Source of the DNA: JAIRTY01 sp050257395
Lineage (GTDB): Bacteria > Actinomycetota > Actinomycetes > Streptosporangiales > Streptosporangiaceae
Assembly: GCA_050257395.1 (NCBI GenBank)
Contig: JBLMWU010000028.1
Location: 1 to 34,720, forward strand
Direction of reading: 5' to 3'
Length of the DNA: 34,720 nucleotides
Shown one piece after another: positions 16,654 to 25,565 of this stretch. Within the stretch, counting starts at the first letter, position 1. Every line of letters starts with the position of its first letter. Made by a program: the position numbers and the translations under genes. The notes beneath the pieces are model-generated. The model was not told the origin of the DNA, made no database searches, and saw nothing but the letters and a program-made list of their open reading frames with translations.

Positions 16654-18675
16654 TCAGGCGGGCGGCGGGGCCTCGCGCGGCAGCCGGACGGTGAAAGCCG
16701 TCCCCTCCCCCTCCCGCGATTCCACGCTGATGGTGCCGCCGTGGTTGACCACGATGGTGCGGACGATCGCGAGGCCGAGACCGGTGCCCGGGATCCCTTT
16801 GTCCACCGCGTTCGACGCGCGGAAGAACCGGCCGAACAGGTCCTCCTGGTCCGCCTGCGGGATGCCGATTCCGGTGTCCCGCACGGTGATCACCACCGGC
16901 CCGCCGCCGGCGCCTGCGCTGACGCTGACGCGGCCGCCCTGCGGCGTGAACTTCACCGCGTTGGTCAGCAGGTTCAGCACCACCCGCTGCAGCTGCTCCG
17001 GGTCCCCGGCCACCACCAGGCCCGGGTCCGCGCCGGTCACCGTCAGGTCCAGCTGCTTCTCCGCGGCTGACGGCCGGACCGCCTCCGCCGCCTCCCCGAT
17101 CACCCCGGCCACCGGCACGGGCTTCTTCTCGGCCGCGAACGCCTGGGACTCCAGCTTCGCCAGGGTGAAGACGTCCTCGATCAGGGTGTGCAGCCGGCCC
17201 GCGCTGCGGTCGATCACCTGCACCATGTGCCGCTGCTCTCCGTCCAGGCGCCCGTCCGGGTCGTCGCCGAGCATCTCGACGTAGCCCTCGATGCTCGTAA
17301 GCGGGCCCCGCAGCTCGTGCGAGACGGTGGCGAAGAAGTCGGACTTGGCCCGGTCCAGCGACTTGAGGTCCTCCACCAGCCTGCCCTCCGCTTCGTAGAG
17401 CCGGGCGTGGTTGAGGCCGCGGCCGAGGTCGGCTGCGATGGAGTCCACGGCATCCGTTTCGGCCGGGGTCCACGGGCGCCCGGGCGTCAGCCGCTGCACG
17501 ATGAGCATGCCCAGCAGGTCCTGGCCCACCCCGAAGGGGGTGGTGATCTGGCACACGACCCCGGTCCGGCGGACCCACTCCCGGAAGTCCGCCGGGATCA
17601 CGTCGCCTTCCGGGCCCTGCACATCCTGCACCACCGAGCTGCGCTGGGCCCGGAACAGCTGGTGCAGCCGGGCCAGCGCCCCGCTGCCCAGCCGCGCGCC
17701 GGTGGGCGGCCACCAGGGCTCCGGACCCACCCCGTCCGGGGTGCTGAGCTGGCTGCCGCTGATCAGGCGCACCGCCACCCGGTCAGCGTCCACCGTCTGC
17801 TCCAGGGCGAGCCGCGCCGCCCGCAGCACCTCGACTTCGGCCAGCGGCTCGCGGATCCGCAGCCCGGCCTCCCGGGCCGCCGCCCGCAGCCGGCCGCTCT
17901 CCGCCTCCGCCCTGCGCAGCCGGTCAGCCTCGTCCGCCTGCACGTTGACCGACTGTGCCACCTCCCGCACTTCCGGCGACCCGCGGACCTCCGCCCGGGC
18001 GCCGTGATCGCCGCGGGTCAGCCGCCCGACGGTCGCGGTCAGCGCCCGCAGCGGCCGGGTGATCGAGTACACGGTGCTCAGCGACAGGACGAGCACCAGC
18101 AGGACGGCCACGGCAAGCGCGACGGCGCTCCAGACCAGGCCGGTCCGCAGGGCGTGCTTGCTGCTCGCGGTGAGCCGCTCGATGTCGCTGTGCAGCCGGA
18201 TGAGAGCGCCGGTGAGGGCGGTGAGGAACTCCACGCTGAGCCGGTTGGAGTGCGCGTACACCGCCCTCGCCGCCGGCGTCCGGGGCGTGACCGACGCGAC
18301 CGTGGGCGCCAGGGCGAACCAGCTGTCGCCCGCCCGGTCCTGGATCTCGATCAGGCCCCGCAGCCCGGGCGTGGCGTCGCGGCGCAGGGCCGCCAGCGTC
18401 TGGTAGAAGCTCGCCCGGACCGTGCCGAGCGGCGCGAGGTAGCGGTGGTCCCTGGTGACGTCGTAGAAGATGATCGCGAACTGGGCGGTCCCGTAGGCCT
18501 CTTCGAGGGCGGTCTCCTCCTGCTGGAGCAGCGTGTACCTGCCGGTGACCTGCTGCGCGACCGCGTTCTGGCGGCCGACCGCCACGTAGTTGACCGTCGT
18601 GGCCGCCCCGATGAGGACCGCGAACACGCTGAAGGCCACCAGCAGTCGCGTCAGCACGGAGCCGCGGCGCCTCAT
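16654..18675 (-). CDS. Orphan hybrid-input histidine kinase (sensor-HAMP-GAF-HisKA-HATPase)
   Basis: 673 residues: helix 1 about 8-32, an extracytoplasmic helical sensor (33-178, CHASE3/4HB-like by pattern), helix 2 about 180-204, HAMP (204-255), a coiled-coil linker, a GAF domain (about 280-425, with a Cys at 375), HisKA with H453 in ATVSHELRGPLTS, and HATPase_c with N572 in LLTNAVKFTPQGG, DTGIGIP and GTGLGLAIV. All catalytic residues are intact. No response regulator gene is adjacent. It is divergent from the MTB12-like gene across an AT-rich island, and converges with DUF58. The kinase interrupts the usual DUF58-to-SpoIIM/RDD neighbourhood, so it may be a later insertion. Confidence 0.93.
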   Translation of the reverse strand: MRRRGSVLTRLLVAFSVFAVLIGAATTVNYVAVGRQNAVAQQVTGRYTLLQQEETALEEAYGTAQFAIIFYDVTRDHRYLAPLGTVRASFYQTLAALRRDATPGLRGLIEIQDRAGDSWFALAPTVASVTPRTPAARAVYAHSNRLSVEFLTALTGALIRLHSDIERLTASSKHALRTGLVWSAVALAVAVLLVLVLSLSTVYSITRPLRALTATVGRLTRGDHGARAEVRGSPEVREVAQSVNVQADEADRLRRAEAESGRLRAAAREAGLRIREPLAEVEVLRAARLALEQTVDADRVAVRLISGSQLSTPDGVGPEPWWPPTGARLGSGALARLHQLFRAQRSSVVQDVQGPEGDVIPADFREWVRRTGVVCQITTPFGVGQDLLGMLIVQRLTPGRPWTPAETDAVDSIAADLGRGLNHARLYEAEGRLVEDLKSLDRAKSDFFATVSHELRGPLTSIEGYVEMLGDDPDGRLDGEQRHMVQVIDRSAGRLHTLIEDVFTLAKLESQAFAAEKKPVPVAGVIGEAAEAVRPSAAEKQLDLTVTGADPGLVVAGDPEQLQRVVLNLLTNAVKFTPQGGRVSVSAGAGGGPVVITVRDTGIGIPQADQEDLFGRFFRASNAVDKGIPGTGLGLAIVRTIVVNHGGTISVESREGEGTAFTVRLPREAPPPA

Positions 18676-18825
18676 CCGGCCAATACCCGCCGGTCACCCG
18701 TGGCACCGGGAAGCCGCGTGCCCGGCCGGCCCGGCCGGTGCCCTGCGGCGAACCCGAGCATCCCGTTCCCCATCCCGAGCATCCCGGGCGGACCGGCAGC
18801 GATCCTCCGCACACCCCGGACCCGC

Positions 18826-18870
18826 TACGTAACATTTGGTCACTTAAAATGTACTCTGCGTAGCTATACC
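18826..18870. promoter_or_regulatory. AT-rich divergent promoter island with a candidate MtrA box
   Basis: About 45 bases of strikingly low GC separate the kinase and MTB12-like genes. GTAAC-ATTTG-GTCAC (18829-18843) is a 10-bp-period direct repeat fitting the GTnAC-N5-GTnAC motif described for streptomycete MtrA. A dyad ACATTT (18832-18837) / AAATGT (18847-18852) overlaps it. TAAAAT (18845-18850) and TAGCTA (18861-18866) are possible -10 elements for the rightward gene. Confidence 0.5.
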
Positions 18871-18871
18871 G

Positions 18872-19459
18872 ATGGGGGTGCAGGTGGCCGGAAGCCTGAT
18901 CCGGGCGGGCCGGCGGCTGCCCGGCCGCTGCCTGCTGGCCGGCGGCGCCGTGGCCGCCGCCAGCGCCGCTGCCCGCGCCGCCGCCTGCGGGGGCGGCGGC
19001 GGGACGCCGGCCGGGTCACCGGCACCGCCCGGCGGCGGCTCCGCGTCCGGCACCCCGGCCCCGGCCGCCACCGCCCCGGTCACCGGGACGGCGGCCCGGG
19101 CGGCGGTCACGTCGGTGTGGGAGGAGTTCTTCAACGCCCGGACGCCCACCCGGCGGCGGGTCGTGCTGCTCCAGAACGGCCCGGCGTTCAGGCAGGTGCT
19201 CGCGACCCAGGCGCGCCTGCCGGTGGCCGCCGCGGCGACCGCGAGGGTGAGCAGGGTGGTGGTCCAGGCGCCGGGCCGGGCCCGGGTGACCTGCACCATC
19301 CTGGCCTCCGGCCAGCCGGTCCTCAGCAACCAGGCCGGCGTCGCGGTCTACTCCGGCGGCACCTGGAAGGTCGGCCAGGCCAGTTTCTGCCGGCTGCTGG
19401 TGCTGGAGTACGGCGGCAGCACCTCCTCGCTGCCGGCCGTGTGCCGGGGCGCGGGCTGA
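18872..19459 (+). CDS. Exported MTB12-like protein, putative lipoprotein
   Basis: 195 residues. A basic N-terminus (RAGRRLPGR) and an Ala-rich hydrophobic stretch end in AAAC-GGGG near residue 39, an imperfect lipobox. After a Gly/Pro/Ala linker comes a domain (about 70-190) with VTSVWEEFFNARTP, LLQNGPAF, VTCTILASGQPVLSNQAG and GGTWKVGQASFCRLL, which matches the low-molecular-weight antigen MTB12 domain pattern (NTF2-like exported proteins). Start choice is uncertain: the ATG at 18872 lacks a Shine-Dalgarno site, whereas GTG at 18884 has GGGGG five bases ahead. Transcribed from the AT-rich island shared with the orphan kinase, which suggests co-regulation. Function unknown. Confidence 0.75.
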   Translation: MGVQVAGSLIRAGRRLPGRCLLAGGAVAAASAAARAAACGGGGGTPAGSPAPPGGGSASGTPAPAATAPVTGTAARAAVTSVWEEFFNARTPTRRRVVLLQNGPAFRQVLATQARLPVAAAATARVSRVVVQAPGRARVTCTILASGQPVLSNQAGVAVYSGGTWKVGQASFCRLLVLEYGGSTSSLPAVCRGAG

Positions 19460-19505
19460 GCCGCACGGCCGGGCTGGGCCGCGAGGCCAGCGGCACCGGC
19501 CCGGC

Positions 19506-20543
19506 TCAGCCGGCCACCGGCGCCACGTCCGGTGCCTCCTCCATGTCCGCCGACAGCCCGGCTCGCACCGCGCGCCGCCCGATCACCAGCACGTACGCCA
19601 GGAACGCCGCTTCCGCCACCGCCCCGATCGTGATCCGCGCCCAGGCGGGCAGCGGCGAGGGCGTGACGAACGCCTCGATCACCCCGGAGACCAGCAGCAC
19701 CACCACCATGCCGAGCGCGATGGTGATGGACGCCCGGCCCTCCTCCGCGAGCGCCTGGACGCGCGAGCGGGGCCCGGGGTCGACGATGCACCAGCCGAGC
19801 CGCAGCCCGGTGGCGGCCGCCAGGAACACGGCGCTGAGCTCGAGCATCCCGTGCGGGAGGATGAGCGTGAAGAATTCCGCGCCCTTGCCGTGCGCCACCA
19901 TCAGCCCGCCCTCGATGCCCCCGTTCGCGGCGTTGCCGTACAGCACATAGAGCGCGGGCAGCCCGAGCAGCACGCCGAACACCAGCGAGATCGCCGCCAC
20001 CCAGACGTTGTTGGTCCACACCTTGGCCGCGAACGACGTGGCCGCGTACTGCGAGTAGTAGCCGCGGAACTCGTGATTGACCAGCTGCCGGACCGCCGAC
20101 CTCGGCAGCAGCTCCGCCTGCACCTGCGGCGAGCCCGCCACCCGCCAGCCGAGCAGCACCGCGACCAGGACCGACCCGGCCGCAGTGGCCAGCCACCACC
20201 AGCGCACCCGGTAGGCCATGCCGGGGAACGACACCAGGGCGAACCGGCCGATGGCGCTCCAGGCCGGTGCCTGCGCGCCGGTCACCGCCGACCTGGCCCG
20301 GGCCACCTGCGCGGACAGCCGTGCCACCAGGGCCGGGTCGTACCCGGCTGACCGCAGCACGGACAGGTGGGTCGCGGTCCGCTGGTACAGCGTGACCAGC
20401 TCGTCGATCTCCTCACCGGACAGCCGGCGGCGCCGCCCGGCGAGCTGCTCGAGCCGCCGCCACTGCGGCTGATGAGCGGCGATGAAGGCGTCCACGTCCA
20501 CGGCAGGAGCGTACTGCCGATCCAGCCGGGCAACTGGTCTCAT
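19506..20543 (-). CDS. SpoIIM (stage II sporulation protein M)-like membrane protein
   Basis: 345 residues. A cytosolic helical N-terminus (VDVDAFIAAHQPQWRRLEQLA, LTLYQRTATHLSVLRS-like, about 15-100) is followed by about five transmembrane segments, with the conserved core FRGYYSQYAATSFAAKVWTNN-type segment and GLMVAHGKGAEFFTLILPHGMLELSAVFLA. This is the SpoIIM/DUF95 pattern. In Bacillus SpoIIM drives peptidoglycan hydrolysis during engulfment; in actinobacteria the family is widespread and not sporulation-specific. Start uncertain: the ATG at 20543 has no strong ribosome site, and GTG codons about 14-16 codons in would give the shorter start common in the family. Divergent from the RDD gene, an arrangement seen in streptomycetes. 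Confidence 0.88.
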   Translation of the reverse strand: MRPVARLDRQYAPAVDVDAFIAAHQPQWRRLEQLAGRRRRLSGEEIDELVTLYQRTATHLSVLRSAGYDPALVARLSAQVARARSAVTGAQAPAWSAIGRFALVSFPGMAYRVRWWWLATAAGSVLVAVLLGWRVAGSPQVQAELLPRSAVRQLVNHEFRGYYSQYAATSFAAKVWTNNVWVAAISLVFGVLLGLPALYVLYGNAANGGIEGGLMVAHGKGAEFFTLILPHGMLELSAVFLAAATGLRLGWCIVDPGPRSRVQALAEEGRASITIALGMVVVLLVSGVIEAFVTPSPLPAWARITIGAVAEAAFLAYVLVIGRRAVRAGLSADMEEAPDVAPVAG

Positions 20544-20683
20544 ACGGGGAGAACACGCCCGCCGCTGCGCCCCGATAGCCTTGGATTTTCAGGGAACGGA
20601 CACCATGTGGCCGGCGTGGCCCGCCAGGCCGGGCGCGGCAGCCGCGGGCCCGCTGGGCCACGCCGGCGAGGACGGGGGCTGAT
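20544..20683. promoter_or_regulatory. Divergent intergenic region, spoIIM-like / RDD
   Basis: 140 bases without a gene. The patch GATAGCCTTGGATTTTCAGG near 20572-20591 is the only AT-richer segment and the likely promoter area. GGGGG about six bases ahead of the RDD GTG start is the ribosome site. No clear operator. Confidence 0.4.
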
Positions 20684-21568
20684 GTGGCTGAGGTCGTCAC
20701 CGGGGAGGCCGTCGTCCTCGACGTGCCCTTCGCCCGGTTCCCCAGCCGCCTGCTGGCACGCGCGCTGGACACCCTCATCCAGTTCGGCCTGCTGTTCGTG
20801 CTGGGCATCGTGACCGCCACGGCCGGCGGCAGCCTCGACCCCGCCTCCGCGGCGGCGGTCGGCCTGACCGTGACGGTGCTGATCATCGTCGGCTACCCGG
20901 TGATCTGGGAGACCGCCAGCCGGGGCGGGACGCCGGGCAAGTTCGCCCTCGGCCTGCGCGTGGTCGCTGACGACGGCGGGCCGGAACGGTTCCGGCAGGC
21001 GCTGGTGCGCGGCCTGTTCGGGTTCGTGGAGATCTGGCTGCTGTTCGGCTTCCCGGCGCTGCTCATCTCGCTGCTGTCGCCGGAGGGGAAACGGCTGGGC
21101 GACTACGTCGCGGGCACCAGGGTGATCCAGCGGCGGCTGCCCCGCCCGGCCCTGACCGCGGGCATGCTGGCCGGCGTGCCGCCCGCGCTGGGCGGCTGGG
21201 CGGTGTCGCTGGAGCTGTCCTCGCTCCGGGACGGCACCGCGGAGACCGCCCGGCAGTACCTCATGCGCTATCCCCAGCTGACGCCGCAGGCCCGGGCGGA
21301 GCTGGGCAGCCGGCTGGCGGGTGCGGTGGCCGCGCAGGTCAGCCCGCCCCCGCCGCCCGGCACCCCGCCGCCTGACTATCTGGCCGCGGTGCTCGGTGAG
21401 CGGAGCAGGCGGGCCCACGCCCGGCTGGCCGCCAGCGCGGCCGCCCCGGGCAGCGGCGGGGCCCCGCCGGGCGCCTGGGCCCCGCCCCCGGCCGGACCGG
21501 TTCCCGCGCCCGCGCCGCCGCCACCCGGCGGGCCGGCCAGCGCAGGCGGGTTCAGCCCGCCGGTGTAG
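20684..21568 (+). CDS. RDD-family membrane protein
   Basis: 294 residues. The RDD core spans about 17-150: RFPSRLLARALDTLIQFGLL with the R..R..D pattern in helix 1, a second helix (about 58-78), ASRGGTPGKFALGLRVVADDGGP, a third helix near 110-135, and GKRLGDYVAGTRVI. After residue 150 there is a soluble Ala/Arg-rich region and a Pro/Gly/Ala-rich tail (about 210-294). RDD proteins are small polytopic proteins, some linked to ion or compatible-solute exchange; substrate here cannot be told. GTG start with GGGGG upstream. The YbhN-like gene begins four bases after its stop, so the two are co-transcribed. Confidence 0.88.
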   Translation: MAEVVTGEAVVLDVPFARFPSRLLARALDTLIQFGLLFVLGIVTATAGGSLDPASAAAVGLTVTVLIIVGYPVIWETASRGGTPGKFALGLRVVADDGGPERFRQALVRGLFGFVEIWLLFGFPALLISLLSPEGKRLGDYVAGTRVIQRRLPRPALTAGMLAGVPPALGGWAVSLELSSLRDGTAETARQYLMRYPQLTPQARAELGSRLAGAVAAQVSPPPPPGTPPPDYLAAVLGERSRRAHARLAASAAAPGSGGAPPGAWAPPPAGPVPAPAPPPPGGPASAGGFSPPV

Positions 21569-21571
21569 GCC

Positions 21572-22672
21572 ATGGCGCGCACCAGGCCACCGGGGGCGCC
21601 GCGGCGCTGGTCCCGGGCTGCGGTGGCGGTGGCCGCGGTCGCGGTGCTGGCGACGGTCGTCATCGTCGGCCAGCGGACCCTGCTGGAGTCGCTGCGCAAC
21701 CTCGCCCACCTGGACTGGGGCTGGTTCGTGCTCGCCATCGCCGCCGAGGGGGTCTCGCTGGCCGCGTTCGGGCTCAGCCGCCGCCGCCTGCTCCGCGCGG
21801 AGGGGCACGAGGCCGGGCTGGGCTCGGTGATGGCGATCACCTACGCCAGCAACGCGCTGTCCATGTCGATCCCGTTCGCCGGCACCGAGCTCGCCGCGTT
21901 CTTCTCCTACCGGCAGTTCCGGCGGCGCGGCCTGGATCCGGCGCTCACCAGCTGGGCGCTGGCGGTGTCCGCGATCGCCTCCTCCTCCGCGCTCGCCCTG
22001 GTGCTGCTCGCCGGCGCGCTGGCGGGCGGCGCCCCGGCCGCGACCGCGCTCGGGTTCCTGGGCGCCGCGGTGTTCGCCCTGCCCGGGGTGGCGGTGCTGC
22101 TCGGCCTGCGCTATCAGCGGGCGCGGGCCTGGCTGACCAGGGTGCTGGCCTGGCTGGTGCGGCTGCTGCGCCGGGTGGTGCACCGGCCGGTGGTGGAGAC
22201 GGACGCGCTCGGCACCTTCCTGGACCGGGTCGCCAGCATCCGGCTGACCCCGGCCCGCTACGCCGAGGTGTTCGCCCTGGCGGTGGTCAACTGGCTGGCC
22301 GACTGCGCCTGCCTGGCGTGTTCCATCAGGGCCGCGGGCCAGCCGGTGCCGTGGCACGGGCTGCTGCTCGCCTACGGGGCCGGCGCGACCGCGGGCAGCA
22401 CCGGGGTGACGCCCGGCGGGTTCGCCCTGGTCGAGCTTGCCCTCACGGCGGCGCTGGTGGCGGCCGGGATGGGCCCGGCCGGGGCGCTGACCGGGGTGCT
22501 GGCCTACCGGCTGGTGAACTTCTGGCTGATCCTGCTCGGCGGCGGCGCCGCGGTGATCGTGCTCAGCCGGGCCGGGCACCGGATCCGCCGGTACCCGCGG
22601 CCGGGTCAGCCCGCCCGCCCGGGCGAGCCGGCCCGGGACGGGGTGCCGGTGCCGGGGCGCCGGGGTGGCTAG
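21572..22672 (+). CDS. YbhN/LPG-synthase-type (flippase-like) integral membrane protein
   Basis: 366 residues, about eight hydrophobic segments. Typical signatures: NALSMSIPFAGTELAAFFSYRQFRRRGLD (the family's conserved early loop, about 92-120) and GAGATAGSTGVTPGGFALVELALTAALVAAG-type glycine-rich segments (about 268-298), then AYRLVNFWLILLGGG. This is the lysylphosphatidylglycerol-synthase transmembrane/UPF0104 (YbhN) superfamily; there is no aminoacyl-transferase domain, so it is not an MprF enzyme. Members are proposed lipid or polyprenol-linked sugar flippases. The C-terminal 30 residues are Pro/Arg-rich. Its 3' end overlaps the convergent SAH-hydrolase paralogue by four bases. Confidence 0.85.
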   Translation: MARTRPPGAPRRWSRAAVAVAAVAVLATVVIVGQRTLLESLRNLAHLDWGWFVLAIAAEGVSLAAFGLSRRRLLRAEGHEAGLGSVMAITYASNALSMSIPFAGTELAAFFSYRQFRRRGLDPALTSWALAVSAIASSSALALVLLAGALAGGAPAATALGFLGAAVFALPGVAVLLGLRYQRARAWLTRVLAWLVRLLRRVVHRPVVETDALGTFLDRVASIRLTPARYAEVFALAVVNWLADCACLACSIRAAGQPVPWHGLLLAYGAGATAGSTGVTPGGFALVELALTAALVAAGMGPAGALTGVLAYRLVNFWLILLGGGAAVIVLSRAGHRIRRYPRPGQPARPGEPARDGVPVPGRRGG

Positions 22673-23943
22673 GCCGGGTCCTGGGCCGGGCCCGGGCGCC
22701 AGGAGCGCAGGTAGTCCAGCTGTGCCGGGCTGAGGGTGTCGATCCGGCCGCCGGAGCACTCCAGCGCCAGCCGCGCGATCTGGTCCTCGATCGGCGGCGG
22801 CACCGCGTGCACGCCCGCGGGCAGGCCGGCGGTCCCGGCCAGCCAGGCCAGCGCCAGCGCCTGGCCCGCGAACGACACGTCCATCACGGTGGGCGGGCTG
22901 CCCTCGGCGGCGACCAGGTTGACCACCCGGCCCTCGGCCAGCAGCAGCAGCCGGCGCCCGTCGGCCAGCACGTACTCGTCGGTGTGCGGGCGCACGTCGT
23001 GGCTGACCGTCACCGCCGCGTCCGCCAGCGCCGGCAGGTCGATCTCCACGTCGAAGTGCCCGGCGTTGGCGAGGATGGCACCGTCCCGCATGACCGCGAG
23101 GTGGGCACCGGAGATCACGTCCCGGGAGCCGGTCGCGGTGATGAAGACGTCCCCGAGCGGCGCGGCCTCGGCCATCGGCAGCACCCGCAGCCCGCCCATG
23201 ATCGCGTCCAGGGCGCGGACCGGGTCCACCTCGGTGACGATGACCTGCGCGCCCAGCCCGCGCGCCCGGTCGGCGATGCCCCGGCCGCACGCGCCGTACC
23301 CGGCGACCACCACCACCTTGCCGGCCAGCAGGGTGTTGGTGGCCCGCAGGATGCCGTCCAGGGTGGACTGCCCGGTCCCGCAGGTGTTGTCGAAGACCCG
23401 CTTGGTCGCGGTGGCGTCCGTGGCCACCATCGGGAACGCCAGCGCGCCCTCCTCGGCCATCCGCCGCAGCCGCAGCACCCCGGTGCTGGTGGACTCGCAG
23501 CCGCCGCGCACCTGGGGCAGCAGGTCCGGCCGCTCGGCGTGCAGGGTGTTGACGAGGTCGCCGCCGTCGTCCATCACCAGGTCCGGGCCGGCGTCCAGGG
23601 CGGCGTGGATGTGCTCACGGTACGCCGCCGGGTCGGCGCCGGCCCGGGCGAACACCGCCGCCGCGGTGCCGGCCGCCAGCGCCGCCGCGACGTCGTCCTG
23701 GGTGGACAGCGGGTTGGAGGCGGACAGGACGACCCGCGCCCCGCCCGCTTCCAGCGCGTGCACCAGGACCGCGGTTTCCGCGGTGACGTGCAGGCAGGCC
23801 GCGACGGTGCGGCCGGCGAATGGCCGCTCCGCCGCGAACCGCTCCGTGATCACCGCCAGGACCGGCATCGCCTGCCGGGCCCAGCCGATGCGGGCCTTGC
23901 CCGCACCGGCCAGGCCGGGGTCAGCGATATCGGAGTGCTGCAC
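22669..23943 (-). CDS. Second S-adenosylhomocysteine hydrolase-like enzyme, archaeal/thermophile subtype
   Basis: 424 residues. SAH hydrolase motifs: LHVTAETAV (H52, T54, E56), NPLSTQDD (77-84), DDGGD (125-129), E150 in GGCESTSTG, K181 and D185-N186 in TATKRVFDN, Rossmann GYGACGRG (215-222) and NAGHFDVEID (H296). It lacks the ~40-residue insertion of the classical bacterial enzyme and the C-terminal K..Y extension, and has TCGTGQS where that form has YGCR.S, all marks of the archaeal/Thermotoga subtype. The GHPS motif is GSPP here (S349). GTG start 14 bases after the ahcY stop, no strong ribosome site, so coupled to ahcY. Substrate may be SAH, S-inosylhomocysteine or another analogue. Confidence 0.88.
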   Translation of the reverse strand: MQHSDIADPGLAGAGKARIGWARQAMPVLAVITERFAAERPFAGRTVAACLHVTAETAVLVHALEAGGARVVLSASNPLSTQDDVAAALAAGTAAAVFARAGADPAAYREHIHAALDAGPDLVMDDGGDLVNTLHAERPDLLPQVRGGCESTSTGVLRLRRMAEEGALAFPMVATDATATKRVFDNTCGTGQSTLDGILRATNTLLAGKVVVVAGYGACGRGIADRARGLGAQVIVTEVDPVRALDAIMGGLRVLPMAEAAPLGDVFITATGSRDVISGAHLAVMRDGAILANAGHFDVEIDLPALADAAVTVSHDVRPHTDEYVLADGRRLLLLAEGRVVNLVAAEGSPPTVMDVSFAGQALALAWLAGTAGLPAGVHAVPPPIEDQIARLALECSGGRIDTLSPAQLDYLRSWRPGPAQDPA

Positions 23944-23957
23944 GGGCGGCCGTTCGT

Positions 23958-25403
<1,446 letters not shown>

Positions 25404-25433
25404 GTGCACGTCCTCCAGTGACTGCCGGGTGGC

Positions 25434-25454
25434 TCGTGACCGCTGGGGTCACGA
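25434..25454 (-). promoter_or_regulatory. Perfect dyad/hairpin in the ahcY leader
   Basis: Arms TCGTGACC (25434-25441) and GGTCACGA (25447-25454) pair perfectly around a five-base centre. The dyad lies 30-50 bases upstream of the ahcY ATG, just ahead of its ribosome site. It could be a protein operator or an RNA hairpin in the leader. It does not show the conserved sequence of the SAH riboswitch. Confidence 0.55.
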
Positions 25455-25537
25455 AGATCGATGGGCGGCGCCGTGGGACGCCGGCTTCTTGCACCGTAGG
25501 GGAAGCCGGGCCCGGGCGCACGCGTTCGCGGCTGTTC

Positions 25538-25555
25538 CTGACATCAGAATGTTAG
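25538..25555. promoter_or_regulatory. Candidate MerR operator in the ahcY-merR divergent region
   Basis: CTGACAT-CAGA-ATGTTAG is an 18-base dyad (six of seven arm bases match) in the only AT-rich part of the region, 10 bases before the regulator's ATG. TAGATT (25553-25558) could be the -10 of a leaderless merR transcript. MerR proteins normally bind such dyads overlapping a promoter. Confidence 0.5.
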
Positions 25556-25565
25556 ATTTAGTGAT

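Noticed and set aside
17188..19950. 920-codon plus-strand open frame through the kinase region
   Set aside because: Crosses two divergent genes and their AT-rich promoter; no family signature; the kinase and MTB12-like frames explain the sequence.
25404..25565. SAH riboswitch upstream of ahcY
   Set aside because: The leader was read on the ahcY strand for the conserved core (GAGGAGCGCUGC-like segment and paired CAGGCUCGG-like segment); neither is present, only an unrelated hairpin.
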